NCBI RefSeq assembly: GCF_002072175.1
Contig: NZ_MVIV01000001.1
Location: 1-64,000 of the forward strand
Length of the DNA: 64,000 bases
Direction of reading: 5' to 3'
From: Actinomyces gaoshouyii
Lineage (GTDB): Bacteria > Actinomycetota > Actinomycetes > Actinomycetales > Actinomycetaceae
Under the pieces are notes generated by a model, which made no database searches, was not told the DNA's origin, and saw only the letters and a program-made list of their open reading frames with translations. Both the position numbers and the translations under genes were made by a program. Each line of letters opens with the position of its first letter. The stretch's first letter is position 1. This document shows positions 26,681 through 35,437 of this stretch, in pieces.

Positions 26681-27628
26681 ATGGCAAGGATGCTGCCCGT
26701 GCCCGTCACGGCGCTCCCTCGCGTTCAGGACCGGATGTCCTTCCTTTATTTGGAGCACTGCGTGGTCCATCGGGAGGATGGCGCCCTTACAGCTCGCAAT
26801 GATCAGGGCACCATTCGAGTTCCAGCGGCTTCTCTGGTGGCTGTCCTTCTCGGCCCGGGAACTTCGGTGAGCCATCAGGCGATGAGTCTTCTGGGCGAGT
26901 GCGGGACCACAGCCGTGTGGGTTGGGGAGCGCGGCGTGCGGTACTACGCGCACGGGCGTTCCTTGGCCACCTCCACACGGCTCCTTGTTGAGCAGGCAGC
27001 ACGCGTCTCCTCGCCCCAGAAACGCTTGCAAGTCGCACGGCAGATGTATTGCTGGCGTTTCGAGGGTGAGAACGTCAGTGGTTTGACGATGCAGCAACTG
27101 CGTGGGCGTGAGGGTGCTCGCGTTCGCGAGGTCTACAGGGACAACTCCCGCCGCACCGGTGTGCCGTGGACGAGGCGGGATTATCGACCTGACGATTTCG
27201 AAGCCTCCGATCCCATCAATCAGGCGCTGTCCGCCGCGCATGCCGCCCTGTACGGAGTGGTGCACGCGGTGATCGTGTCGCTCGGATGCTCGCCCGGGCT
27301 CGGCTTCATTCACACCGGGCATGAGCGTTCATTCGTCTACGACGTCGCCGACCTTTACAAGGCAGAGACGACAATACCGATCGCTTTCAACGTCATCGCG
27401 GAAAGAATGGAGGATATCACGGGCACAACCCGACGCAGGGTGCGGGACCGGATCTTCGAGCTGAAAGTGATTGAGCGCGCGGTCCGTGATATCCACACAA
27501 TGCTCGGCACTGAGGAGACAGAGGACCTGGCCATCAACGTGGTCTCCTTGTGGGACTACCAGAAGAAGGCCGTCTCCGGCGGGGCGAACTACGCCGCGAT
27601 CGGAGTAGAGGAGGCAGGTGGATGGTAG
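26681..27628 (+). CDS. cas1: CRISPR integrase Cas1 (type I-E)
   Basis: Catalytic subunit of the spacer-integration complex. The 315-residue protein has the type I-E start (LPRVQDRMSFLYLEHCVVHR), the metal-binding glutamate region GARVREVYRDNSRRTGV, and the HTGHERSFVYDVADLYK segment with the His and Asp ligands. Starts three bases after the cas6e stop with GGAG upstream, and its end overlaps cas2 by seven bases. Confidence 0.96.
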   Translation: MARMLPVPVTALPRVQDRMSFLYLEHCVVHREDGALTARNDQGTIRVPAASLVAVLLGPGTSVSHQAMSLLGECGTTAVWVGERGVRYYAHGRSLATSTRLLVEQAARVSSPQKRLQVARQMYCWRFEGENVSGLTMQQLRGREGARVREVYRDNSRRTGVPWTRRDYRPDDFEASDPINQALSAAHAALYGVVHAVIVSLGCSPGLGFIHTGHERSFVYDVADLYKAETTIPIAFNVIAERMEDITGTTRRRVRDRIFELKVIERAVRDIHTMLGTEETEDLAINVVSLWDYQKKAVSGGANYAAIGVEEAGGW

Positions 27629-28014
27629 TTCTGGTTCTCACCGCCGCTCCCGCGCAGTTGCGCGGCTCGCTCACGCGCTGGTTGATGGAGGTCTCCCCCG
27701 GAGTGTTCGTCGGGCATCTCGCCGCCCGAGTGCGCGAGCAACTATGGGACCTGGTCAGGGCGTATATCGGTGACGGTCGCGCACTCCTCATTTGGTCCAC
27801 GCGGTCGGAGCAACATTTCTCTGTGGCCTCGCTCGGCCACGATCGGGAACCTGCGGATTTCGAGGGCTGCCTAGTGATGCGGACCCCGTACCGAGCAATC
27901 GAAGGATCGCAGGTGACCCCCGGAGCCGCGAGGCCGGCGAAGGAGTCGTGGTCCATTGCCGCTCGTCGACGCCGCTACAGGAACTCGGCGGAACGGGCTC
28001 TAGGTGGGGAGTGA
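27622..28014 (+). CDS. cas2: CRISPR adaptation protein Cas2 (type I-E)
   Basis: Structural partner of Cas1. The 130-residue protein starts MVVLVLTAAPAQLRGSLTRW, with GVFVGHLAARVREQLWDLV and ALLIWSTRSEQHFSVASLGH, all typical of the I-E family. About 35 basic, low-complexity residues follow the family core. Start at 27622 lies inside the end of cas1. The array leader begins immediately after the stop. Confidence 0.94.
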   Translation: MVVLVLTAAPAQLRGSLTRWLMEVSPGVFVGHLAARVREQLWDLVRAYIGDGRALLIWSTRSEQHFSVASLGHDREPADFEGCLVMRTPYRAIEGSQVTPGAARPAKESWSIAARRRRYRNSAERALGGE

Positions 28015-28070
28015 AGGCAAAAGGTTTCAGATAGATTACAATGCCGTTGGGGTCTCAAGGATTGCCAAGT
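28015..28070 (+). promoter_or_regulatory. CRISPR leader with array promoter
   Basis: A 56-base A/T-richer segment between cas2 and the first repeat. TACAAT at 28037-28042 is a good -10 element, placing transcription start near 28049 just before the array; no clear -35 is seen. Intact repeats on this side and degenerate ones at the far end confirm this as the leader. Confidence 0.7.
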
Positions 28071-31000
28071 GTGCACCCCGCGTATGCGGGGATGATCCGC
28101 GCCGCCTTCTTAATGCCTGGCGCCTTGATCAGTGCACCCCGCGTATGCGGGGATGATCCTTCACCGCGAAGTTATTCAGGCGGGTCTTGAGGGTGCACCC
28201 CGCGTATGCGGGGATGATCCGCATTCATTGACGCCGAGGGGCAGCCGTCAACGGTGCACCCCGCGTATGCGGGGATGATCCGCTGATTGATAAGCCTACC
28301 TAATTCAAGTTTCCGTGCACCCCGCGTATGCGGGGATGATCCGGAGATTGTCCGCGAGCCAGCCGAGCAAATGCTGTGCACCCCGCGTATGCGGGGATGA
28401 TCCCCTTGGTGTCGACCGTCAGATTCGCTAGGGTCGGTGCACCCCGCGTATGCGGGGATGATCCGGAGCCCCCCATGGTCACCCACGCATGGATCGCGTG
28501 CACCCCGCGTATGCGGGGATGATCCGAACTGCTGGTCAACCAGGGTGACACGCTTCTCGTGCACCCCGCGTATGCGGGGATGATCCGGCCCACTCGCTAT
28601 CATCGGCCGCACCCGAGACGTGCACCCCGCGTATGCGGGGATGATCCGGAGCCATTTCCTGAGGCTGCTGGGGTCGGCGGGTGCACCCCGCGTATGCGGG
28701 GATGATCCCCTCATGCGCTACCTCATCGAGCGCTGCCCCCCGTGCACCCCGCGTATGCGGGGATGATCCCTCGAAGTCGTGGTCATCTGCTCGGATGAGG
28801 GTGTGCACCCCGCGTATGCGGGGATGATCCGCGCTCCGTGCGGCTCTCACGGACACGCCCCTCGTGCACCCCGCGTATGCGGGGATGATCCGCGCGCGGG
28901 GACGTGTGCCGGGTCCGCTACAGGGTGCACCCCGCGTATGCGGGGATGATCCGGGTACCGAGGTGACCGTCACCGGCCGCCCCCGGTGCACCCCGCGTAT
29001 GCGGGGATGATCCGGTTTTGCCGGAGCGGATGGCGCCGTCGAGGATGTGCACCCCGCGTATGCGGGGATGATCCGCAAAAAAACGCGAATTCACCGGCCT
29101 CTGGTACGTGCACCCCGCGTATGCGGGGATGATCCCGGCACCGTGGACATGGCAGCCTGGCGATCCATGTGCACCCCGCGTATGCGGGGATGATCCCTCG
29201 AAATCGGGGTCATCTGCTCGGATGAGGGTGTGCACCCCGCGTATGCGGGGATGATCCACAGGGGGCAGGCGTCCACGATGATCACGGGGGCGTGCACCCC
29301 GCGTATGCGGGGATGATCCCGTCCCCAGTTTCGCCCACAGGGCTTCGGAGGCGTGCACCCCGCGTATGCGGGGATGATCCGCGGACTGGCGGGCCACGTG
29401 GCGCAACTGGATCGTGCACCCCGCGTATGCGGGGATGATCCCTATCTCTGCCGCCTCGATGGCGACAGCTCAGCGTGCACCCCGCGTATGCGGGGATGAT
29501 CCTCGCACATCACGCCCAACCCTCCTCATCTTCCAGTGCACCCCGCGTATGCGGGGATGATCCGGACGCGGCCGTCCCCGGCGGCGGCAACAGCCTGTGC
29601 ACCCCGCGTATGCGGGGATGATCCGGTTGCGGAGGCTCAGGAGACACCAGGATCCCCGTGCACCCCGCGTATGCGGGGATGATCCGTCTTGGGTGCTCGA
29701 TTGGCTCTGGTAGGCGATGTGCACCCCGCGTATGCGGGGATGATCCCCTTACCGATCGGCTCGGCCCCGTCGGCATCACGTGCACCCCGCGTATGCGGGG
29801 ATGATCCTGGCGACGTCGCGCCTGGCTCGGGCGGCGGTGAGTGCACCCCGCGTATGCGGGGATGATCCTGCGGGCACGGGCCATGCTGCGGCCGTGTGCG
29901 CGTGCACCCCGCGTATGCGGGGATGATCCCCCATACAAGGTGATCCGCAATCCGCACGCCGCGTGCACCCCGCGTATGCGGGGATGATCCGCCGGAGTTC
30001 TGGACGAGCGACGACATCGCCGCGTGCACCCCGCGTATGCGGGGATGATCCCCAGGGGAGTCTGGTGTCGCCACTGCCACCCATAGTGCACCCCGCGTAT
30101 GCGGGGATGATCCTGCGCGGGCAGCTTGCCGGGGGACGACGCCGTTGTGCACCCCGCGTATGCGGGGATGATCCGGAGGACTGACCCATGGCAGACGCCG
30201 CGACCACGTGCACCCCGCGTATGCGGGGATGATCCCCCGAGCGTGATCGGCTCGGTCGACGTGATGACGTGCACCCCGCGTATGCGGGGATGATCCTTAC
30301 GGTAGGGGACGCCGTGCGTCGCAAACGACGTGCACCCCGCGTATGCGGGGATGATCCCGTCAGCACTCAGATCGTTGGGGGCGCCGGCGGGTGCACCCCG
30401 CGTATGCGGGGATGATCCGATTCCGGCGGATACGACCACGGAGAAGCGTGTGTGCACCCCGCGTATGCGGGGATGATCCGATCCCTGACGCGGGGCAGGT
30501 CTGCTCCCACCCGTGCACCCCGCGTATGCGGGGATGATCCTGGCCGACAACCCCGCCCTATCCCAAGAATACGGTGCACCCCGCGTATGCGGGGATGATC
30601 CTGGTCCCGGCGCCCATGGGACGGGCGCCCCGAACGTGCACCCCGCGTATGCGGGGATGATCCTTGTTGCGGACGCGCACCCCAGCCTGCACATCAGGTG
30701 CACCCCGCGTATGCGGGGATGATCCCATCACCGCAGAAGCCGCCGCGCTGGATGTGGAGTGCACCCCGCGTATGCGGGGATGATCCGAACTGCTGGTCAA
30801 CCAGGGTGACACGCTTCTCGTGCACCCCGCGTATGCGGGGATGATCCCCAAGGGATCCGGGTGTCTCCCGAGCCGCCGTGGTGCACCCCGCGTATGCGGG
30901 GATGATCCCGGGATCTCGGGATACGCTGAGGGCGGCCAGTGGTGCACCCCGTGTATGCGGGGATGATCCCAAAGTCCCGCCGTCCGCTGCCGTCCTCGGT

Positions 31001-31274
31001 CCGTGCACCCCGTGTATGCGGGGATGATCCGGTCACCCCGTAGCGCTTCAGACTCTTCTCCAAGTGCACCCCGTGTATGCGGGGATGATCCGGAGAACTG
31101 CATCGCCTGCCAGATGACCGAGCGGCGCACCCCGTGTATGCGGGGATGATCCGTGGTCAGTTCTCCGTACGACGCCAGAAGCGTGGTGTACCCCGTGTAT
31201 GCGGGGATGATCCCCTCGACCGCCAGATCGAGGCGCTCGGGGCCCTGCGCACCCCGCGTATGCGGGGATAATCC
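28071..31274 (+). CRISPR. Type I-E CRISPR array, 53 repeats and 52 spacers
   Basis: Repeat of 28 nt: GTGCACCCCGCG, TATGCGGGG, ATGATCC, forming a 6-bp stem (CCCCGC/GCGGGG) with GTAT loop. Period is 61 nt with 33-nt spacers, except four 34-nt spacers ending at 29291, 30085, 30635 and 30697. The first 47 repeats are essentially identical. Repeats 48-52 (30942-31213) carry CCCCGTG in place of CCCCGCG; repeats 51-53 have further changes and the last ends ATAATCC, marking the trailer. The base after the repeat varies (G most often), suggesting an AAN-type PAM. Spacer 8 equals spacer 45. Confidence 0.99.
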
Positions 31275-31340
31275 CGAGCCAGAGCACGAGCGACACCTTA
31301 GCGGCCCGGACGCCTGGACTCATATATGGATGCGTGGTGG

Positions 31341-31523
31341 TCAACTGACGGCAGCCATGTCAATGACCAGGTTGACCTCCAGCGCACGAACGATGCGCCG
31401 GAGCATGAGAACTGAAATAACCCGGCCGCCGTTCTCGACGGCGAAGATGACTGACTGCCAGGAGCCTATGCAGTCGACCAACTCGGCCTGGGTCAGTCCG
31501 GCGCGCAAGCCGTGTGGACGCAC
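31341..31523 (-). pseudogene. Remnant of an XRE/HipB-type antitoxin-like regulator
   Basis: Sixty residues with a recognisable helix-turn-helix pattern (GLTQAELVDCIGSWQSVIFA, then LRRIVRALEVNLVIDM), like the C-terminal part of small XRE antitoxins. The recognition helix is unusual (bulky W and F where S/A are typical) and the N-terminus is missing or altered, with only a weak GTG start. No toxin partner is seen. Lies just past the CRISPR trailer. Confidence 0.45.
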
Positions 31524-31665
31524 CCGGCGAGCTGGAGGCGGATCCCCTCTTCGGCCTGGGTAACGTCAGAACAGGCCCGTTCGTCGGGACACGGCAGCCA
31601 GAGCCCCGAACTCGACCAGCCCCTGAGCAGTATCACCCTCATAATCACTCCGCCTCCCCTCTAGC

Positions 31666-31887
31666 TTACTTTTCCCTCGCCCTGCCGCCTGGGCCGTCGG
31701 CTCGACCCCACCTGGGCTCGGCGGTGAAGCCGGGTCCAGCGACACCGGATCCGTCGGCGAGCTCGATGAGGCTGATGATGAGCAGTGCCGCCCCGATCAG
31801 GACCACGCCGCTCCCGATGATCGCGGCGAGACGGGATGCCCGGCCTCGGTGCGGATCACAGGACGGTGCCGGCCAACCGTCAGGCAC
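31666..31887 (-). CDS. Hypothetical small membrane protein
   Basis: A 73-residue ORF from a GTG start. One strong membrane helix (LAAIIGSGVVLIGAALLIIS) follows a basic segment, and the tail is Gly/Arg-rich. No ribosome-binding site is obvious and I do not recognise it. Composition looks protein-like, but the neighbourhood is degraded, so it may not be expressed. Confidence 0.35.
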   Translation of the reverse strand: MPDGWPAPSCDPHRGRASRLAAIIGSGVVLIGAALLIISLIELADGSGVAGPGFTAEPRWGRADGPGGRAREK

Positions 31888-32011
31888 CGACGGATGGGCG
31901 GTGACGGCAGGTAATGCTCACGTCGTGGACAGGCGGTAGCGCAGGGACCATAATGTGGAACCCGACCTGGCTGCGACCGAATGGGTCCCCGGGGGCAATG
32001 GCTCATATGGA

Positions 32012-32143
32012 TCATTTGCCGAGGGCATCCGTTAGGACACCGATGGTCCGGATCAGGTGGGCGTTGGAGTTAAGTGCTGCGCCTACCTGCCTGACACTTC
32101 CTCCTCCCGGCGGCCCCGCGCGCTGATCTCTCAGCTTGGGCAC
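32012..32143 (-). CDS. Small protein, 43 residues, paralogue of the protein at 2604-2747
   Basis: GTG start chosen by alignment with the first copy: both begin with GTG, then a codon and AAGCTG, preceded by GAGGTG-type sequence. The body ([20 protein letters not shown], then VLTDALGK) shares RQV, NS, A, L, R, GVL and ALG in register with the other copy. Downstream DNA is also related to the terminator at 2760-2794 but has decayed. Function unknown. It lies 130 bases from mnmA, which is divergent. Confidence 0.5.
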   Translation of the reverse strand: MPKLRDQRAGPPGGGSVRQVGAALNSNAHLIRTIGVLTDALGK

Positions 32144-32275
32144 GGCCGCCACCTCACTTCCCCGATCCCTTCCTCCTTCCGAGCTGGGACGGGACTGCTC
32201 CAGAGGAGCCGCCGTACGGTGGTACCACAACCTTACGCAGCAGCGCACCCCAACCAAACTACCCCGAGGAGCACC

Positions 32276-33433
32276 ATGCGCGTCCTGGCCGCCCTGTCCG
32301 GCGGTGTCGACTCCGCCGTCGCCGCCGCACGCGCCATCGATGCCGGGCACGACGTCGTCGGCATCCACATGGCGCTGTCCCGCGACCGGGAGGCCACCCG
32401 CTCCGGCTCACGCGGCTGCTGCTCCATCGAGGATGCCTCCGACGCCCGCTGGGCCGCCGACATCCTCGGCATCCCCTTCTACACCTGGGACCTGTCCGAC
32501 GAGTTCGAGGAGCGCGTCGTCACTGACTTCCTTGCCGAATACCGCGCCGGCCGCACTCCCAACCCCTGCGTGCGCTGCAACGAACGCATCAAATTCGACG
32601 CCCTCCTCGAGCGCGCCCTCGCCCTCGGCTTCGACGCCGTCGCCACCGGCCACTACGCGCGCCTGAGCGGCGGCGCCAGCGCCGGCCGCCCAGGCGACGC
32701 CGCCGGCCTGACCCTCTCGCGCGCCGCGGACACCGCCAAGGACCAGTCCTACGTCCTGGCCGTCTCCGGCCGCGAAGCCCTGGCCCACGCGCTCTTCCCC
32801 CTGGGCGACGCCCCCAGCAAGGCCGCCGTGCGCGCCGAGGCCGCCCAGCGGGGCCTGCCCGTGGCCGACAAGCCCGACTCCTACGACATCTGCTTCGTCG
32901 CCGACGGCGACACCCGCGGCTTCCTCACCCGCGCCCTGGGCTCCTCCCCGGGCCGAATGGTCACGCCCGACGGCGAGGTGCTGGGCGAGCATTCCGGCTA
33001 TTTCGGCTTCACAGTCGGCCAGCGCAAGGGCCTGGGGCTCACCCGCCCCGCCCCCGACGGTCGGCCCCGCTACGTCCTGGAGACCCGCCCAGCCACCAAT
33101 GAGGTCGTCGTCGGCCCCGCCGCGCTCCTCCAGCGCAGGAGCCTCGACGCCGATGGCCTCATCCTCCTGGCCGACCCCGAGCCGTTGGGGCCGAGCGAGG
33201 GCACGGGCGCTGATTCAGGTGCCGCCCCCGGGCCGCTCGGATGGGCCGACGCCCACGTGCAGGTGCGCGCCCACGGACGTCCCATTCGGGCACGCGTCAC
33301 TGCGGACGCCGAGGCCGCATCCCTCCACGTCGAGCTCGGCGAGCCTCTGCGCGGGGTTGCCGCCGGGCAGTCCGTCGTCGTCTACGGCGGGCCCGACAGC
33401 CGGCGCGTCCTCGCCCACGCCACCGTCGCCTGA
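32276..33433 (+). CDS. mnmA: tRNA-specific 2-thiouridylase MnmA
   Basis: Thiolates U34 of tRNAs for Lys, Glu and Gln using sulfur relayed from a cysteine desulfurase. The 385-residue protein has the PP-loop SGGVDS at residues 8-13, [12 protein letters not shown] with one catalytic cysteine, [15 protein letters not shown], and the second cysteine in [15 protein letters not shown]. The C-terminal beta-barrel is complete. Start at 32276 has GAGGAG upstream. Its expected neighbour, the cysteine desulfurase, ends at 18275. Confidence 0.95.
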   Translation: MRVLAALSGGVDSAVAAARAIDAGHDVVGIHMALSRDREATRSGSRGCCSIEDASDARWAADILGIPFYTWDLSDEFEERVVTDFLAEYRAGRTPNPCVRCNERIKFDALLERALALGFDAVATGHYARLSGGASAGRPGDAAGLTLSRAADTAKDQSYVLAVSGREALAHALFPLGDAPSKAAVRAEAAQRGLPVADKPDSYDICFVADGDTRGFLTRALGSSPGRMVTPDGEVLGEHSGYFGFTVGQRKGLGLTRPAPDGRPRYVLETRPATNEVVVGPAALLQRRSLDADGLILLADPEPLGPSEGTGADSGAAPGPLGWADAHVQVRAHGRPIRARVTADAEAASLHVELGEPLRGVAAGQSVVVYGGPDSRRVLAHATVA

Positions 33434-33482
33434 AGCGCCAGAGGTCCCGATCCAATATCCATCGGCAGCCCGGCGTTCCGCG

Positions 33483-33625
33483 CTTCGCCCCCGAGATACC
33501 GTCTCACCCCAGCATTGCGGCTTCGCCCTCCAGATACCGTCTCGCCCCGCCCCTGCGCCCTCATCCTCGCAGTTTGAGGGCGCAGGAGCGGGCCGAGACG
33601 GTATCCCCAGGGCGAGACGGTCACG
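33483..33625. repeat. GATACCGTCTC repeat element with 31-bp inverted repeat
   Basis: Arms 33533-33563 and 33575-33605 match at 29 of 31 positions around an 11-nt loop. GATACCGTCTC also occurs as a second direct copy about 38 bases upstream, each preceded by CTTCGCCC, and a shorter inverted copy (GAGACGGT) lies at 33614-33621 on the right. The element follows mnmA by 50-100 bases and runs up to the broken toxin gene. It could terminate mnmA transcription or be an interspersed (MITE- or REP-like) element. Confidence 0.7.
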
Positions 33626-33676
33626 CGAAGCCAAGAGGGCTAGAAGAAGAGCGGAATGGATGGAGAGGGCAGGATA

Positions 33677-33866
33677 CTCGTACGAGTCCCTCCAGTCTCC
33701 AGGCCAGCGGTGCATGCGATGACGGCGACGGGGCTCATCCGCTGATTCCTCCTCCGAGTTCTCCGGTACGAGCACGCTCACCTCACGCAGGTCCTCCATG
33801 CGCATGCCGCGTCTTGAGCTGCTTGACATCCCGGAGGAACCTGGACGTCATATCGGCGCGCAGCAT
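33677..33866 (-). pseudogene. Broken YafQ/RelE-type toxin gene
   Basis: Begins MLRADMTSRFLRDVKQLKTR and, after a frameshift near 33800, continues MEDLREVSVLVPENSEE and RRHRMHRWPGDWRDSYE, matching the order of YafQ-type mRNA interferases (K-LK-R, LREV-LL, LPER-RDH-L-G-W-GYRECH). The conserved final His region is lost: homology stops after SYE next to the repeat element. It follows the broken antitoxin by six bases, as in DinJ-YafQ operons. Confidence 0.5.
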
Positions 33867-33871
33867 CGGGT

Positions 33872-34142
33872 TCAGATCCCGAGATCGGCGAAGACCTCAT
33901 CAGGCCCGCCGAAGCGCACCCCGCCAGAATCGAGGATCCGCTCCGACTCCGCCGGGGCCTCGTGCGAATCCTCGTTGGGCGCCGGGCGGCCGAGCCTGAG
34001 AGGGATCACGTTGTCCCTGATAATTCCGCAGGTAGAAGGTGCGAGTGACCGATGACAGATCGAAGCCGGAGTCCTCCGCGATCCGGAAGGCTCGGCGCTT
34101 GGCCTCCTCATCCGCGCGGTCAGTCACCGATGAACCGCCCAT
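33872..34142 (-). pseudogene. Frameshifted DinJ/RelB-type antitoxin gene
   Basis: Starts MGGSSVTDRADEEAKRRAFR and IAEDSGFDLSSVTRTFYL, a ribbon-helix-helix antitoxin pattern. A one-base frameshift near 34030 then leads to IIRDNVIPLRLGRP and ends RFGGPDEVFADLGI. Both frames are protein-like and join naturally, so this is a recent decay. It pairs with the broken toxin downstream. Confidence 0.55.
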
Positions 34143-34302
34143 CGCCGTCCCGCCCTCTCCGCACCAATCCCATGCCTGACGGAGTTCGTAAGACATGAGT
34201 GCGCCGTCGCCTTACGTGTGTGTCAAGCAGTGACTGACCACGCGGGGCGAGGAGCGCAAAGCGAGTCGGCTCGCTCGTCGGCCGGGCCTGACCCGCCTCC
34301 GC

Positions 34303-34341
34303 GGGCGCACCGGCTCGGCAAGCAGCCCCGCCGGTGCGCCC
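34303..34341 (-). terminator. Terminator downstream of etfA
   Basis: Perfect 12-bp stem (34303-34314 with 34330-34341), 15-nt loop, 17 bases past the etfA stop. The rest of 34143-34357 shows no gene. Confidence 0.6.
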
Positions 34342-34357
34342 CGCAGCCGGGACCGGC

Positions 34358-35344
34358 TCAGCCCCTCAGACGCGCCAACTCGGCCACCATCTGCGGGACC
34401 ACCTCGCCCACATCCCCGACGACGCCGAAGTCCGCCATCTCGAAGATCGGGGCCTCGGAGTCGTCGCAGACCGCCACGATGGCTTGCGCGCCCTGGATGC
34501 CGGAGGTGTGGTGCACGGCGCCGGAGACGCCCAGGCCGATGTACAGGCGCGGGGAGACGCTCACACCGGTCTGGCCCACCTGGGCGCTGCGCTCGATCCA
34601 GCCCTCATCGCAGGCCACGCGCGTGGCGCCGACGGCGGCGCCCAGCGGCTCGGCCAATGAGCGGACCAGGTCGAAATCGCCGTCGACCCCACGCCCACCG
34701 ACCACGACGGTGCGGGCCTCGGTGAGCTCGGGCCCGGCCGCGGCGGCGGAGCGCTCCGACTCCACGAGCTCGACGGCCACGGACTCGGCCGCGGGGGCGA
34801 CCTCGAGGACCTCGGGGGTGAGCTCGGCGATACCGTCGGCAACGGCCTCGTAGGCACCGGGCCTCACGGCGATCACGGGGGCGGGACCGCCAAGGGCGAG
34901 CTCGGAGGTGGTGGACCAGGAGCCGGATAGGACCAGCTTGGCACCGGTAAGGGCGTCGCCGCCCTCAGCCAGGCGCAGGTCGGCCAGGTCGCTGGAGGCG
35001 GCCGAGCCGAGCAGGACGGCGGCGCGCCCGGCGATCTCCTTGCCGCGGTAGTCACTGGTCACGAGCACGGCGGCGGCACCAGTGGCCTGCGCGCCGGCAG
35101 CCACGGCGTCTGCGGCGCATCCGGCCAGGGCGGGAACGGCGGCGGCCAGCAGCCGGGTCGCGCCCGCGGTGGCCAGGGCGGGACCGACGGCGCTGGCCGC
35201 GGCGGCGTCGCCGAGCACGAGGGCGATCGCCTGGGGGCCGAGCGACCTGGCCGCGGCGAGCAGCTCCAGAGCGGCACCTGTGGGATGGCCGGCGTCGTCG
35301 AGGTCGGCCAGGACGAGGATGGGGGTGTCAAGCGCGTGGGACAT
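34358..35344 (-). CDS. etfA: Electron transfer flavoprotein alpha subunit
   Basis: Binds FAD and passes electrons from acyl-CoA or other dehydrogenases. The 328-residue protein has the FAD-binding signature LYIGLGVSGAVHHTSGIQGA followed by QAIVAVCDD and APIFEMADFGVVGDVGEVVP. The N-terminal domain matches the beta-like fold of the family. It lies 93 bases downstream of etfB on the same strand; that gap carries short direct CAGACGAG repeats. Confidence 0.94.
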   Translation of the reverse strand: MSHALDTPILVLADLDDAGHPTGAALELLAAARSLGPQAIALVLGDAAAASAVGPALATAGATRLLAAAVPALAGCAADAVAAGAQATGAAAVLVTSDYRGKEIAGRAAVLLGSAASSDLADLRLAEGGDALTGAKLVLSGSWSTTSELALGGPAPVIAVRPGAYEAVADGIAELTPEVLEVAPAAESVAVELVESERSAAAAGPELTEARTVVVGGRGVDGDFDLVRSLAEPLGAAVGATRVACDEGWIERSAQVGQTGVSVSPRLYIGLGVSGAVHHTSGIQGAQAIVAVCDDSEAPIFEMADFGVVGDVGEVVPQMVAELARLRG

Positions 35345-35437
35345 GCGGGATCTCCTTGGGTCTTATGGGCGGCGGGCGCGCACCAGACGTCTAACGGGCG
35401 GGCCTCGGATGAGCCCCAAACCAGTCTCAGACGAGCT

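Noticed and set aside
28071-31274. Self-targeting spacers within this window
   Set aside because: Reading the spacers against the visible genes I found no match; a computed search would be needed to be sure.
28172-31344. Long minus-strand open frames through the CRISPR array with repeated SSPHTRGA and IIPAYAGCT peptides
   Set aside because: They are translations of the repeat itself, whose 61-nt period shifts frame predictably; no start signals or gene-like composition.
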